A stretch of DNA of 64,000 bases. It comes from Ornithinimicrobium avium. Its GTDB lineage: Bacteria; Actinomycetota; Actinomycetes; Actinomycetales; Dermatophilaceae. The notes below the pieces were generated by a model. That model did no database searches. It was not told the origin of the DNA and was given only the letters and a program-made list of their open reading frames with translations. The first letter of the stretch is position 1. Each line of letters begins with the position of its first letter. This document shows, piece after piece, positions 26,174 to 33,810 of the stretch. Made by a program: the position numbers and the translations under genes. The DNA lies in the NCBI RefSeq assembly GCF_003351765.1, contig NZ_CP031229.1, positions 3,286,001 through 3,350,000 on the forward strand, in the 5' to 3' direction.

Positions 26174-26943
26174 GAACCGCCTCCCGGCAGCCAGACCTGC
26201 GGCATCGCCACGCGCGCCAGCAGGTGGTCGAGGTATGCCGTGCGCACCGCGTCCGTGTCCGGCAGGTGGTCGGTGGTCTCGAGCCACTCGTCGGGGACCT
26301 GGTCCACGACGTCGGCGACGAGGTCGGCGGTGACCCGCGGCGCGAGGGTGGCATGGGCGCCGGGCAGGTCGGTCGCGACCGCGCCGAGCACGTGGTCGTC
26401 GGCGCCGACGCGGAAGGGCTGGTGCGCGAAACGCTCGGCGTCGGGAGCGCGGCCCGGCCAGGAGTGGTGGAACCAGAGCGCGGCGCCGTGGTCGATGAGC
26501 CAGGTCCTGCGGTGCCAGGTCAACAGGTTGGGGTTGGACCAGGTGCGGTCGACGTTGGCGGTGAAGGCGTCCAGCCAGAAGATCTGCGCGGCGAGCTCGG
26601 CGCCGGGCGGGTGCGAGCCGTCGTACCCGAGAGCGCCCGGCAGCAGGTCCACGCCGAGGTTGGTGCCGGGGGAGGCGTTGAGCAGGTCCTGCACCTCCGC
26701 GTCGGCCTCGTAGCGCGCCATCGCCGGCGGCAGGTCGATCGTGACCAGGCGCGGGACCGGCAGCCCGAGCCGACGGGCCAGCTCGCCGACGACGACCTCG
26801 GCGACGAGCACCTTCACCCCCTGGCCGGCGCCGCGGAACTTCACGACGTAGGTCCCCAGGTCGGCGCCCTCGACCACGCCCGGCATCGACCCGCCCTCGC
26901 GCAGGGGCGTGACGTAGCGGACGGCGGTGACGTGGTCGAGCAC
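26170..26943 (-). CDS. HipA-like kinase family protein
   Basis: A 257-residue protein related to the C-terminal kinase fold of HipA. Visible features: the Lys-containing strand LGTYVVKFRGAGQG (about 29-42), VVGELARRLGLPVPRLVTIDL, the catalytic-loop-like FTANVDRTWSNPN (Asp and Asn spaced as in protein kinases), and LIDHGAALWFHH for the metal-binding Asp. It is shorter than true HipA toxins (about 430-440 residues), lacks their N-terminal subdomain and has no HipB antitoxin next to it, so a toxin role should not be assumed. GTG at 26941-26943 follows TAGCCT by seven bases. It is coupled to DUF3037. Confidence 0.87.
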   Translation of the reverse strand: MLDHVTAVRYVTPLREGGSMPGVVEGADLGTYVVKFRGAGQGVKVLVAEVVVGELARRLGLPVPRLVTIDLPPAMARYEADAEVQDLLNASPGTNLGVDLLPGALGYDGSHPPGAELAAQIFWLDAFTANVDRTWSNPNLLTWHRRTWLIDHGAALWFHHSWPGRAPDAERFAHQPFRVGADDHVLGAVATDLPGAHATLAPRVTADLVADVVDQVPDEWLETTDHLPDTDAVRTAYLDHLLARVAMPQVWLPGGGS

Positions 26944-26950
26944 GAGCGAC

Positions 26951-26956
26951 AGGCTA
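26951..26956 (-). promoter_or_regulatory. -10 box of the HipA-like/DUF3037 pair
   Basis: TAGCCT on the minus strand, seven bases before the GTG at 26943; suggests a leaderless mRNA. Confidence 0.5.
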
Positions 26957-27021
26957 TCGGCAGGGTGTCGGGAGCGGACCCGTCGTCGGTCCGGGACGCG
27001 ACATCTGGTAAATAGAGCATT

Positions 27022-27978
27022 ATGACGAAGCTCTCACCGCCGCGCGTGCCGAAGATGTCCGCGCTGCGCGCGTCCCGCTGGTTCCCGCTGGTCTGGGCGC
27101 TGCCGCTGGCCGCCGTGCTGCTCGTGCTGGCGGTGCTCGGCTCGCAGTGGTTCCTGCGCTCGTCGGCGGGCCAGGAGTTCCTGGCGGCCTACCCCGGCGC
27201 GTCCGCGGTGCCGGAGGGCACTCCCGAGGGCTTCCCCTGGTGGATGAAGTGGCAGCACGCGCTGAACTTCTTCCTCATCGTCCTCATCATCCGCGCCGGC
27301 TGGCTGCTGCGCGTCCAGCAGCGGCCGGAGGCCTACTGGACGCGGCGCAACACCGGACGGTTCAAGACCAGGAAGCCGCCGACGAAGATGAGCCTCTACC
27401 TGTGGCTGCACCTGCTCATGGACGCGCTGTGGGTGCCCAACGGCATCCTCTTCGGGGTCCTGCTGCTCGTGACCGGCAGCTGGCGGCGCATCGTGCCGAC
27501 GAGCTGGGACGTCTTCCCCAACGCGGTGTCGGCCGCGCTGCAGTACCTCTCCCTGAACTTCCCGGTCAACGAGCCGTTCCTGAACTACAACGCGCTGCAG
27601 GTGCTGGCCTACTTCACGACCGTGTTCGTCGCGGCCCCGCTGGCGGCGGTGACCGGCATCCGCATGTCGCCGGCCTGGCGCGCGGAGTGGAAGATCTCGA
27701 AGGTCTACCCGGTCGAGCTCGCCCGCGCCCTCCACCTGCCGACGATGTTCTACTTCGTCGTCTTCATCGTCACCCACGTCGCCCTGGTCCTGGTCACCGA
27801 CCTGCGGCTCAACCTCAACGCGATGTACTCCTGGCACGACGAGCCGAACCCGACCAGCTGGTGGGGGCTGGTGGTCTTCATGGGCGTGCTCGTGGTCGTG
27901 GTCGCCGGCTGGGTGGCGGCCCGGCCGATCTTCATGCAGTCGGTCGCCAGCATGTCCGGGAAGGTGACCCGACGGTAG
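27022..27978 (+). CDS. Cytochrome b/b6-like membrane protein
   Basis: A 318-residue membrane protein with about five to six helices (24-42, 74-95, 125-148, 188-208, 240-262, 278-298). Paired His residues within or next to helices (KWQHALNFF, LWLHLLMDALW, RALHLPTMFY, FIVTHVALV) suggest haem ligation as in the cytochrome b561/hydrogenase b-type family. It may accept electrons from a dehydrogenase, but no oxidoreductase partner is adjacent. An AT-rich TAAATAG ends about seven bases before the ATG and no ribosome site is visible, so the mRNA may be leaderless. The family is clear, the role is not. Confidence 0.8.
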   Translation: MTKLSPPRVPKMSALRASRWFPLVWALPLAAVLLVLAVLGSQWFLRSSAGQEFLAAYPGASAVPEGTPEGFPWWMKWQHALNFFLIVLIIRAGWLLRVQQRPEAYWTRRNTGRFKTRKPPTKMSLYLWLHLLMDALWVPNGILFGVLLLVTGSWRRIVPTSWDVFPNAVSAALQYLSLNFPVNEPFLNYNALQVLAYFTTVFVAAPLAAVTGIRMSPAWRAEWKISKVYPVELARALHLPTMFYFVVFIVTHVALVLVTDLRLNLNAMYSWHDEPNPTSWWGLVVFMGVLVVVVAGWVAARPIFMQSVASMSGKVTRR

Positions 27979-27996
27979 GAGGCCCCAACCGCGGTA

Positions 27997-28021
27997 CAAC
28001 CTTTGCGCGGCCTGGCGCGTT
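27997..28021 (+). promoter_or_regulatory. ECF-type promoter of sigma module 2
   Basis: CAACCTTT, 13 bases, then CGTT, the same words and spacing as upstream of module 1 (22935-22959), 53 bases before the GTG of the second ECF gene. Confidence 0.7.
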
Positions 28022-28073
28022 GGGGACCCGTGGGACGGCACAGTTGACCGTCACGGGTCGGAGGAGGTCGGTC

Positions 28074-28559
28074 GTGCGCAGGCAGCAGGAGGAGACGTTC
28101 GTCGCGTTCGCGACGGCCGCCAAGCCGTGGCTGCTGACGACCGCCTGGATGCTGGCCGGCGACCCGCACACCGCCGAGGACCTCGTCCAGGAGACCCTGG
28201 TCCGCCTCTACACGCGGTGGTCGCGCGTCGGCCACCAGCAGCCCGCCGCCTACGCCCGCCGGGTCCTGGCCAACCTGCACACCGACCGGTGGCGGCGCAC
28301 CCGCCGGGAGGTCCTCGTCGAGGACCACGCGGAGCGCTCGGGCGGCCACGCCCCGGACCCGGTCCTCGTCGACCTCGTCCGGGCGCTGCAGGGCCTGGGC
28401 CCGCGCGAGCGCGAGTGCGTGGTTCTGCGCCACTACCTGGACCTGTCCGAGAAGCAGACCGCCGAGGCGCTGGGCGTCAGCGTCGGCGCGGTCAAGGGCT
28501 ACACCTCGCGCGGGCTGGGCGCCCTGCGCGACGTGCTCAAGGAGGCCGACCATGTCTGA
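28074..28559 (+). CDS. ECF sigma factor, SigE family (module 2)
   Basis: A 161-residue paralogue of the module 1 sigma factor. Region 2 carries LTTAWMLAGDPHTAEDLVQETLVRLYTRW and LANLHTDRWRRTRRE; region 4 carries LGPRERECVVLRHYLDLSEKQTAEALGVSVGAVKGYTSRGLGAL. Identical stretches with module 1 (RERECVVLRHYLDLSEK, NLHTDRWR) show a duplication or close kinship. GTG at 28074 has GGAGGAGG about nine bases upstream. The stop overlaps the next ATG by eight bases. The matching promoters suggest each sigma can recognise both modules. Confidence 0.92.
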   Translation: MRRQQEETFVAFATAAKPWLLTTAWMLAGDPHTAEDLVQETLVRLYTRWSRVGHQQPAAYARRVLANLHTDRWRRTRREVLVEDHAERSGGHAPDPVLVDLVRALQGLGPRERECVVLRHYLDLSEKQTAEALGVSVGAVKGYTSRGLGALRDVLKEADHV

Positions 28560-29913
28560 CCGCGACGTCACCGCGCTGCTCGACCGGATGGCTTCGGCCA
28601 CGCCGCCCATGGACGTCTCGGTCCCGGAGGTCGTGACCACCGCCCGGCGCCGCGTCCGCCGCCGCCGCGTCCTGTCCTCGGGTATGACGCTCGCCTCCCT
28701 CGTCCTGCTCGTCGCAGCCTGGGTCGGGATGGGACAGGGCGGGGACGGTCTCCGTTGGACCCAGCAGGTCTCCCCGGCCGGGTCCTGGGAGGTGGACGAG
28801 CCGTCGCCGGTCGAGCTGCCCGACGGGCTCGCGCTCGTGGGCGACGTCCAGCCGCTGACCCTGAGTCGTGGTCCGGGAGGGTCCGAGGCGAGCTTCCGGG
28901 TGGACGGCCTCGAGGAGACCGCCGAGGGCCGGACCCTCGCCGACGGCGTCGAGGTCTACCGGGGCGTGCGCGGCACCCTCGTCGTGTGGCAGGCGAGGCC
29001 CGGGGTGCACGGCCAGCTGCACCCGGTCCCGGCCGTGACGCGTGGCTGGGCGGAGGTCACCGTCGCCGGAGAGCGGCTGGCCCTCGTGGCCATCGACGAC
29101 GCCGGCTACGAGCCCGAGGACGTGCTGTTCTTCGACGAGCACTCCCTGTGGACAGCGAAGGGGGCGGCGGTGGAGACGGAGCACCTGCGCGACGGGCGCG
29201 TCGAGGTCACCGTCTACGGCATACCCGAGCTGGACGTGTCCGGGTACACCGACGGCGCGAGCCTGTACGACGTCGACACCCTCACCGTCTCCAGCGTCGA
29301 CCGGCCCTGGTGGCGGGGCGGAGGATATGACCTCGCGACCGTCGCGCGGCTGCCGCGCCAGGCCGTCTTTGCCCGGGAGGTCCTCGTCGACGGCAGCGAG
29401 GTGGTGCGCGCCTCCGAGCCGCGCCTGACCTCGCTGGTGGGGGGCTGGTCGATGGTGCTCTTCGTCTCCGACTGGGCCGGTGGCGGACCGGAGTCGCAGG
29501 ATCTCGTCTACACCGTCGAGTGGTCGACCGACGGCGAGACGTGGCACGAGCAGTCGCCGGCACAGACGCGGGCGCCCACCCCGACGCAGGGACGGGTCGG
29601 CCCCGGCGGCGAGGTGACGCTCCTGGGCACGACCTACCGGGTCGCCCTCGACAGCCACGGCTGGCCGGAGCTCCTCGAGGCCGACGGGACGGTCTTCCTG
29701 CGCGTCTCCGACGACGAGGGCCCGCCGGCGGGGGACGGCAGCGGCATGGTCATGTGGCGCGCGCACTGGTGGCCCTGGTCGGACCGCGACGTGGTCCACT
29801 TCCGGCTGGACGGCCAGCCCGAGCTGGTCCCTGGTGAGGAGGGCCGGGACCGCGTCACCGTCACCGGGCCTGCGGGCGAGGTAGGGCTGGTCGCGGTCCC
29901 GGCTGGCTCCTGA
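28552..29913 (+). CDS. Membrane-anchored protein, putative anti-sigma (module 2)
   Basis: A 453-residue protein with the same plan as the module 1 partner: MSDRDVTALLDRMASATPPM, then RRRVRRRRVLSSG and one membrane helix at about 44-62, then an exterior of about 390 residues with many beta-strand-like segments and Trp-rich patches (MWRAHWWPW). It lacks zinc anti-sigma residues. The exterior is much shorter than in module 1 and I see no obvious alignment beyond the first 65 residues, so the sensing parts have diverged or come from different sources. Anti-sigma or sensor function is inferred from position and topology only. Confidence 0.8.
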   Translation: MSDRDVTALLDRMASATPPMDVSVPEVVTTARRRVRRRRVLSSGMTLASLVLLVAAWVGMGQGGDGLRWTQQVSPAGSWEVDEPSPVELPDGLALVGDVQPLTLSRGPGGSEASFRVDGLEETAEGRTLADGVEVYRGVRGTLVVWQARPGVHGQLHPVPAVTRGWAEVTVAGERLALVAIDDAGYEPEDVLFFDEHSLWTAKGAAVETEHLRDGRVEVTVYGIPELDVSGYTDGASLYDVDTLTVSSVDRPWWRGGGYDLATVARLPRQAVFAREVLVDGSEVVRASEPRLTSLVGGWSMVLFVSDWAGGGPESQDLVYTVEWSTDGETWHEQSPAQTRAPTPTQGRVGPGGEVTLLGTTYRVALDSHGWPELLEADGTVFLRVSDDEGPPAGDGSGMVMWRAHWWPWSDRDVVHFRLDGQPELVPGEEGRDRVTVTGPAGEVGLVAVPAGS

Positions 29914-29996
29914 CCCTAGAGCCGAGGCCCGGGAACCGGTGGCGAGGTCCGCAAACCCTGTTGCGCCGGAGCGCCGTCCGTGCCGACGATGAGGCG

Positions 29997-31028
29997 ATGA
30001 GCCACACCCCGTACCCGATCCGGACCGAGCGGCTCCTCGTGCGCATGCTGCGTGAGGAGGACGTCGACGTCCTCACGGCATACCGCAACGACCCCGAGGT
30101 CGCGCGTCTGCAGGACTGGGATCTGCCCTGGCCGCGCGAGCGGGCCGAGCGGCTGGTCGCCGCGCACGCCGACCGGAGGGACGTCGTGCCGGGGACGGGC
30201 ACCCAGCTGGCCCTCGACCTCGACGGCGAGCTGGTCGGCGACCTCTACGTCGGGCTCGACGAGCACTGCGGGGTGGCCGAGCTCGGCTTCACCCTCGCCG
30301 CCGCCCACCAGGGCTGCGGGTATGGCGTGGAGGCGGTCTGCGCGGTCGTCGACGACCTCGTCGACCGGCTGGGGGTGCACCGGCTCGTGGCCGAGCTCTC
30401 CCCCGACAACCTCGCCTCGGCGCGGCTGCTGGAACGGGTCGGGATGACCTTCGAGCACCTCGCCGAGAAGTCCTTCTGGTGGCGCGGCGCGTGGGACGAC
30501 AACCTCTGGTACTCGATGACCGCGGACGGGCGGCGGGCCTGGCGCGACCGCCCGCGCACGCCGCCCCAGGACGTGCGGCTGGTCGAGCTCACGCACGAGA
30601 ACGCCGCGACCTACGGCCGGCTGCGCACCCACCGGACGCAGGAGAGGTTCGTGGCCACCATGGCCGACTCCTACACCGACGCGCTCTTCCCCGAGCCGGA
30701 GGGCGGCCACCCCGTGCTCCCCGTGCTGCGCGGGATCGAGGCCGACGGCGAGCCGGCCGGGTTCCTCATGTATGCCGACGGGATCAACGAGGGCACCCCC
30801 GAGCCCTACCTGTGGCGCTTCCTCGTCGACCGGCGCCACCAGGGCCGGGGCATCGGCAGGCGTGCCCTTCAGCGGTGGGCCGCGGACCTGCGAGCCGCCG
30901 GTCACACGGTGGCGGTGACCAGCTGGGTGCAGGACCCCGGCGGCCCGGAGCCGTTCTACCTCCAGCTCGGGTTCGTGCTGACCGGCGAGAGGGACGAGGG
31001 GGAGGCGGTCGCGCGACTGGAGCTGTGA
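29997..31028 (+). CDS. Protein with two fused GNAT domains
   Basis: A 343-residue protein carrying two acetyltransferase domains. The first (residues 1-175) is RimJ/RimL-like: IRTERLLVRMLREEDVDVLTAY, VAELGFTLAAAHQGCGYGVEA and RLVAELSPDNLASARLLERVGM. The second (about 190-343) is a classical GNAT: LVELTHENAATYGRL, LWRFLVDRRHQGRGIGRRAL with the R-x-x-G-x-G CoA loop, and DPGGPEPFYLQLGFVLTGE. The whole is open with no frameshift at the joint, so this is a fusion rather than two genes. The ATG at 29997 is used. Substrates are unknown; it does not seem to be part of the upstream sigma operon. Confidence 0.85.
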   Translation: MSHTPYPIRTERLLVRMLREEDVDVLTAYRNDPEVARLQDWDLPWPRERAERLVAAHADRRDVVPGTGTQLALDLDGELVGDLYVGLDEHCGVAELGFTLAAAHQGCGYGVEAVCAVVDDLVDRLGVHRLVAELSPDNLASARLLERVGMTFEHLAEKSFWWRGAWDDNLWYSMTADGRRAWRDRPRTPPQDVRLVELTHENAATYGRLRTHRTQERFVATMADSYTDALFPEPEGGHPVLPVLRGIEADGEPAGFLMYADGINEGTPEPYLWRFLVDRRHQGRGIGRRALQRWAADLRAAGHTVAVTSWVQDPGGPEPFYLQLGFVLTGERDEGEAVARLEL

Positions 31029-31075
31029 GCCGCGAGGTGACGCAGCGGCCCGGAAGGAGGGGGAGGCACCGGACC

Positions 31076-31081
31076 TAGACT
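31076..31081 (+). promoter_or_regulatory. -10 box of metG
   Basis: TAGACT, eight bases before the ATG of metG, with no ribosome site between; probable leaderless transcript. Confidence 0.5.
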
Positions 31082-31089
31082 GTGGCCCC

Positions 31090-32913
31090 ATGACCCACGT
31101 CCTGACCTCCGTCGCCTGGCCGTACGCCAACGGTCCGCGCCACATCGGCCACGTCGCCGGCTTCGGCGTCCCGTCCGACGTCTTCAGCAGGTACATGCGG
31201 ATGGCCGGCCACGACGTGCTCATGGTCAGCGGCTCCGACGAGCACGGCACGCCGATCCTGGTGCAGGCCGACAAGGCGGGGATGACGCCGCAGGAGTTCA
31301 TCGACGTCAACCACCGGCTCATCGCCGAGGACCTCGTCGCTCTCGGGGTCTCCTACGACCTCTACACGCGCACCACGACGGCCAACCACCACCAGGTCGT
31401 GCAGCAGATGTTCCTGGCCTGCTACGCCAACGGCTACATGGTCGAGCAGACGCAGCTGGTGGCGATCAGCCCCTCGACCGGCCGCACGCTGCCGGACCGC
31501 TTCATCGAGGGCACCTGCCCGATCTGCGGCTACGCCGAGGCGCGCGGCGACCAGTGCGACAACTGCGGCAACCAGCTGGACCCCACCGACCTGATCGAGC
31601 CGCACTCCAAGATCAACGGCGAGACGCCGGAGTTCAAGGACACCCAGCACTTCTTCCTCGACCTGCCGGCGCTCGCCGAGGCCCTGGGGGAGTGGCTGGA
31701 CGGGCGCGAGGCCAGTGGGCTGTGGCGCCCCAACGTCATCCGCTTCTCCACGAACATCCTGCAGGAGATCCGCCCGCGCGCGATGACGCGCGACATCGAC
31801 TGGGGGATCACCGTCCCGCTGCCGGGGTGGGCGGAGCACCCGACCAAGAAGCTCTACGTGTGGTTCGACGCGGTCATCGGCTACCTCTCGGCGTCCGTCG
31901 AGTGGGCCCGGCGGCTCGGGGACGGCCACGAGGAGCGGTGGCGCGACTGGTGGAACGACCCGGAGGCGCTGTCCTACTACTTCATGGGCAAGGACAACAT
32001 CACCTTCCACTCCCAGATCTGGCCGGCGGAGATGCTCGCGCACAACGGGGAGGGCAGCAGAGGCGGTGAGCAGGGCCCCTTCGGCCACCTCAACCTGCCC
32101 ACCGAGGTCGTCTCCAGCGAGTTCCTCACGATGGAGGGCAAGCAGTTCTCCACCTCGCGCTCGATCGTCATCTACGTCCGCGACGTGCTGGACCGCTACC
32201 AGCCCGACGCGCTGCGCTACTTCCTCTCCGCCGCCGCGCCCGAGACGCACGACTCCGACTTCTCCTGGCCGGAGTTCCTCAAGCGCACGAACACCGAGCT
32301 CGTCGCGGGTTGGGGCAACCTGGTCAACCGCACCGCTTCGATGATCGCCAAGAACTTCGGGCAGGTCCCTGCCGCGGGCGAGCTCGAGGACGTCGACCGG
32401 GCGCTGCTGGAGCAGGTCCGCGCCGGGTTCGGCGCCGTCGGCGGCCTCATCGGTGCCCACAAGCAGAAGGCGGGGCTGGCCGAGGCGATGCGCCTGGTCG
32501 GTGAGGCCAACGCCTACGTCTCCACGACCGAGCCGTTCAAGCTCAAGGGGGAGGACCAGCGCGAGCGTCTCGGCACGGTGCTGCACGTGCTCGCCCAGGC
32601 GGTCGTCGACCTCAACACCATCCTCTCGCCCTACCTGCCGCACAGCTCGACCGCGGTCCACCACGCGCTGGGAGGCGAGGGCATCTTCCAGCCGATGCCG
32701 CAGATCCAGGAGGTCAGCGACCTGGACGACCCGTCGATCGGCGATTATCCGGTCATCACCGGCGACTACACCTCGGCGCCCCGCTGGGAGCACCGCCCCG
32801 TCACCGTGGGCGCGCCCGTGGCCAAGCCGTCGCCGATCTTCACCAAGCTCGACCCGTCGGTGGTCGAGGAGGAGCGGGCGCGGCTCGGGCTGGTCGACGG
32901 GGCCGGGGTATGA
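31090..32913 (+). CDS. metG: Methionyl-tRNA synthetase
   Basis: Class I aminoacyl-tRNA synthetase that charges tRNA-Met. The 607-residue protein has the HIGH motif at residues 18-21 (PRHIGHVAG), a zinc knuckle CPICGYAEARGDQCDNC near 140-156, and the WFDAVIGY block. The KMSKS position reads EGKQFSTSR, a variant I recall from a subgroup of actinobacterial MetRS. The anticodon-binding helical domain follows (WGNLVNRTASMIAKNFGQVP), and no C-terminal tRNA-binding domain is present. It is the first gene of a run with tatD, whose GTG starts two bases after the metG stop. Confidence 0.96.
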   Translation: MTHVLTSVAWPYANGPRHIGHVAGFGVPSDVFSRYMRMAGHDVLMVSGSDEHGTPILVQADKAGMTPQEFIDVNHRLIAEDLVALGVSYDLYTRTTTANHHQVVQQMFLACYANGYMVEQTQLVAISPSTGRTLPDRFIEGTCPICGYAEARGDQCDNCGNQLDPTDLIEPHSKINGETPEFKDTQHFFLDLPALAEALGEWLDGREASGLWRPNVIRFSTNILQEIRPRAMTRDIDWGITVPLPGWAEHPTKKLYVWFDAVIGYLSASVEWARRLGDGHEERWRDWWNDPEALSYYFMGKDNITFHSQIWPAEMLAHNGEGSRGGEQGPFGHLNLPTEVVSSEFLTMEGKQFSTSRSIVIYVRDVLDRYQPDALRYFLSAAAPETHDSDFSWPEFLKRTNTELVAGWGNLVNRTASMIAKNFGQVPAAGELEDVDRALLEQVRAGFGAVGGLIGAHKQKAGLAEAMRLVGEANAYVSTTEPFKLKGEDQRERLGTVLHVLAQAVVDLNTILSPYLPHSSTAVHHALGGEGIFQPMPQIQEVSDLDDPSIGDYPVITGDYTSAPRWEHRPVTVGAPVAKPSPIFTKLDPSVVEEERARLGLVDGAGV

Positions 32914-32914
32914 C

Positions 32915-33781
32915 GTGGCGCCGGTGGGTGCGGCCGTGACCGCCGAGCGTCGCGCCGGGCGGCCCCCCGCGCCCGACCCGCTGCCCATCCCGGTGGCGGA
33001 CAACCACTGCCACCTGGACGTCCGGCGCGACGACGCGCCCCTCGTCGGGCTCGAGCAGGTCGTGGCCGAGGCAGCAGCCGTCGGCGTCGACCGGCTCGTG
33101 CAGATCGGCAGCGACATCGGGTCCGCGCGGTGGACGGTCTCGGTCCTCGACGACCACCCCGCGGTCCTGGGCGGCGTGGCGATCCACCCCAACGAGGCAC
33201 CCGGTCACGAGACGGCCGGCGACCTGGACGAGGTGATCGACGAGATCGCCGCCCTCGCCCGGCACCAGCGGGTCCGGGTGATCGGGGAGACCGGCCTGGA
33301 CTACTTCCGCACCGGGACCGAGGGCGTCGCGGCGCAGCACCACGCGTTCCGCCGGCACATCGCGCTGGCCAAGGAGCTGGACCTGGCCCTGCAGATCCAC
33401 GACCGGGACGCCCACGAGGACGTGCTGCGGATCCTGGCCGAGGAGGGTGCACCGGCGAGGACGGTCCTGCACTGCTTCTCCGGCGACATGGCGATGGCGC
33501 AGGAGTGCGTGCGCCGCGGCTACTACCTGTCCTTCGCGGGCACCGTGACCTTCAGGTCGGCCAAGGGCCTGCGCGACGCCCTGGCCGTCACGCCGGTCGA
33601 GCACCTGCTCGTCGAGACCGACGCCCCGTACCTCACCCCGACCCCGCACCGGGGCCGGGCCAACGCGCCCTACCTGATCCCGCTGACGGTGCGGGCGATG
33701 GCGGCGACGCTCAACACCAGCGTGCCCCAGCTGTGCCGGGCGCTCTCCGACAACAGCGAGCGCGTCTACGGGCCCTGGTGA
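32915..33781 (+). CDS. tatD: TatD family metal-dependent hydrolase
   Basis: TatD proteins are metal-dependent deoxyribonucleases of the amidohydrolase fold involved in DNA quality control. The 288-residue protein shows DNHCHLDVRR (metal His), IGETGLDYFRTGTEGVAAQHHAFRRHIALAKEL, LALQIHDRDAHEDV, TVLHCFSGDMAMAQECVRRG and LLVETDAPYLTP with the last metal Asp. In the second block the usual YD of LDYY is YF, common in actinobacteria. GTG 32915 follows metG by one base; GTGs at 32924 and 32936 could also serve. In many actinobacteria an Rpf gene follows; here a flavoprotein does. Confidence 0.93.
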   Translation: MAPVGAAVTAERRAGRPPAPDPLPIPVADNHCHLDVRRDDAPLVGLEQVVAEAAAVGVDRLVQIGSDIGSARWTVSVLDDHPAVLGGVAIHPNEAPGHETAGDLDEVIDEIAALARHQRVRVIGETGLDYFRTGTEGVAAQHHAFRRHIALAKELDLALQIHDRDAHEDVLRILAEEGAPARTVLHCFSGDMAMAQECVRRGYYLSFAGTVTFRSAKGLRDALAVTPVEHLLVETDAPYLTPTPHRGRANAPYLIPLTVRAMAATLNTSVPQLCRALSDNSERVYGPW

Positions 33782-33798
33782 CCTCGCCGGCGGCGGGG

Positions 33799-33804
33799 GA
33801 CAAT
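33799..33804 (+). promoter_or_regulatory. -10 box of the FprA-like gene
   Basis: GACAAT, six bases before the GTG at 33811; a leaderless arrangement. Confidence 0.45.
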
Positions 33805-33810
33805 GGAGCC

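Noticed and set aside
26170..26943. A HipBA persistence module.
   Set aside because: No HipB-type helix-turn-helix gene is adjacent and the kinase lacks the N-terminal part of HipA; the neighbour is DUF3037.
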